This document shows positions 62,944-64,000 of a DNA stretch of 64,000 bases, piece by piece. This stretch comes from Gallibacter sp963558965 (GTDB lineage Bacteria > Bacillota > Clostridia > Peptostreptococcales > Anaerovoracaceae). Under the pieces are notes generated by a model, which worked only from the letters and a program-made list of their open reading frames with translations, had not been told where the DNA came from and made no database searches. A program made the position numbers and the translations under genes. The stretch covers positions 1 through 64,000 of the forward strand of contig CAUWIT010000010.1 of assembly GCA_963558965.1 (NCBI GenBank), in the 5' to 3' direction. Position 1 is the stretch's first letter, and each line of letters starts with the position of its first letter.

Positions 62944-64000
62944 TTATAAATAGTTAAACTCGTTTGTTTCCACTCTATCGCGCATTAGTTTTAAACCTTC
63001 TGCTTTTGTATACAGATATACTTTTGGTAAATCTCTACTTAAAAACAAAGCTGGTGTTTCTGTCATAGAGTATGCGCCAGTGTTAACAAATTCAATTATA
63101 TCATCAACTGCTGGTGAAATTAAAGGCATATTTTTAACTAAATTGTCATTTATAGTGCAAAGTGATCCGCACACATTTGCCTGAGTTACACCATCAACCT
63201 GAGTTATACCCTCTCCATGAGTCACACTCGCTGTAGAACCCGCAAACTCTGTGCCATCATTTTTTAGCTGTCTGTACCAAGGTAGTTTCATAGCCATCAT
63301 CTGACCGAAGTAATTTACCTGATGGATACCTCCATCTACGATACAAAACTGAGTGCCACAATTGTGCTTGCTGTCTACGATTTTAGTGTAGTAGGTACCG
63401 CATGAAGCAGCTATAAAACGGCCTATTTCCAAAGTTTTCTTGCCTTTAAATCTCATATTGTGAAGCAGGTTAGAAAATTCCACAAGAAGATTTTTCTCAT
63501 CTTCATCTGCCATTTTTCTAGCAGTTTTTTCATCTACAGCCTCTTCACTTTTTTTAGCTTTAGGCTGGAAGTATTCAAAATAGAACCCTGTACCAAATTC
63601 TAATTCTTTTGCCTCATATCCGTAATCATCTCTAAGTGAGTCAATTAAGTCATCACAATATGCTAATTCCTGAGCATATATTTTTAAATTGTGACGCTGA
63701 GTTCCAGAAAAATGCTGTATGCCAACTATATTAACACCTTTGTACATATGGCGGTTAGCAATAATCTTACGCAACTCTGACTCATCTAGTCCAAACTGAT
63801 TGCCAGTAGTAATACGCAAAATAATATTTACAACAAGGCCATTTTCGCAAGCTGCATCATTTACCAAATGAAATTGTGCAACTGACTCAGCTGTATAAAG
63901 TATGCTGTCCTTGTAACTTGCAACTATACGCTTTGTATCAACAGGCTCCTTGTAAACACCAGATAAAACAACCTTGTCCATAGGCACAGCACCACGCTCA
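62944..64000 (-). CDS. PLP-dependent decarboxylase (Orn/DAP/Arg decarboxylase fold), partial
   Basis: More than 350 residues of a fold-type III PLP enzyme; the 5' end lies beyond the window. LEFGTGFYFEYF, EIGRFIAASCGTYYTKIV (about three-quarters along), VDGGIHQVNYFG and ANVCGSLCTINDNL (the cysteine-bearing loop of group IV decarboxylases) and FVNTGAYSMTETPALFLSR are present. This fold includes DAP, ornithine and arginine decarboxylases. The frame stays open to 64000. It is followed by a DltC-like carrier protein at 17 bases, a pairing seen in small nonribosomal-type clusters in which a decarboxylated amino acid may be handled. Confidence 0.8.
   Translation of the reverse strand, partial: ERGAVPMDKVVLSGVYKEPVDTKRIVASYKDSILYTAESVAQFHLVNDAACENGLVVNIILRITTGNQFGLDESELRKIIANRHMYKGVNIVGIQHFSGTQRHNLKIYAQELAYCDDLIDSLRDDYGYEAKELEFGTGFYFEYFQPKAKKSEEAVDEKTARKMADEDEKNLLVEFSNLLHNMRFKGKKTLEIGRFIAASCGTYYTKIVDSKHNCGTQFCIVDGGIHQVNYFGQMMAMKLPWYRQLKNDGTEFAGSTASVTHGEGITQVDGVTQANVCGSLCTINDNLVKNMPLISPAVDDIIEFVNTGAYSMTETPALFLSRDLPKVYLYTKAEGLKLMRDRVETNEFNYL

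Noticed and set aside
1..64000. CRISPR array or long tandem DNA repeats
   Set aside because: I saw no evenly spaced identical repeats with variable spacers; the only clear tandem is a two-copy 15-base unit.

Overview
The window is about 64 kb of low-GC DNA from a Gram-positive anaerobe of the class Clostridia. This is inferred from the SigH-RlmB-Mini-III-CysS gene order beside tRNA-Thr/tuf, the ferredoxin-type MinD/NifX genes, Bacillus/Clostridium-type ribosome binding sites, TTG/GTG starts and the teichoic-acid-type enzymes. Genus cannot be fixed from the sequence alone. Most genes lie on the minus strand.

Region 1 (1-7.1 kb, minus) is a housekeeping block: the 5' end of tuf, tRNA-Thr(GGT), sigH, rlmB, folA, a phi3T-type thyA, mrnC, cysS, cysE, a PHP phosphoesterase and a Lit-like membrane protein. 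A plus-strand GH25 lysozyme follows. Region 2 (8-16.7 kb) holds a FAD protein, a DUF1292 protein and an apparent operon serC-apgM-(catalytically degenerate DacA-like)-uvrC. It is divergent from serA across two nearly mirror-image promoters. Region 3 (16.7-27.8 kb) has an EamA exporter, an isolated sugar-transfer-associated ATP-grasp protein, BrkB/RdgB/5'-nucleotidase, mgsA, a strange acidic 660-residue zinc-ribbon protein, and a small decaying island between tRNA-Ser and tRNA-Asn (acetyltransferase remnant plus a CPCC-type gene broken by an in-frame TAG). A BI-1-like membrane protein closes it.

Region 4 (27.8-53.7 kb, all minus) is the outstanding part: a cell-surface polymer locus with TagD, three TagB/TagF-like CDP-glycerol transferases, a nucleotidyltransferase, and seven ATP-grasp proteins carrying ten ATP-grasp domains. 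These include a 1380-residue triple fusion, a double and a single TupA-like protein, and two sugar-transfer-associated types. Two very large secreted proteins sit in the middle: a phosphodiester glycosidase plus metallophosphatase of 2072 residues, and a transglutaminase-like protein of 889 residues. My reading is that the locus makes a glycerol-phosphate type surface polymer decorated by several successive carboxylate-amine ligations. The products are not known from sequence. An uncharacterised helical repeat recurs in three of the window's ATP-grasp proteins, one of them the isolated protein of region 3.

Region 5 (54-64 kb, minus) contains a pair of NifX-like proteins with two ferredoxin-MinD ATPases, a cysteine desulfidase-like protein, two HD hydrolases, a DUF2971 protein, threonine synthase with an EamA transporter, and finally a DltC-like carrier protein beside a PLP-dependent decarboxylase that runs off the window edge.
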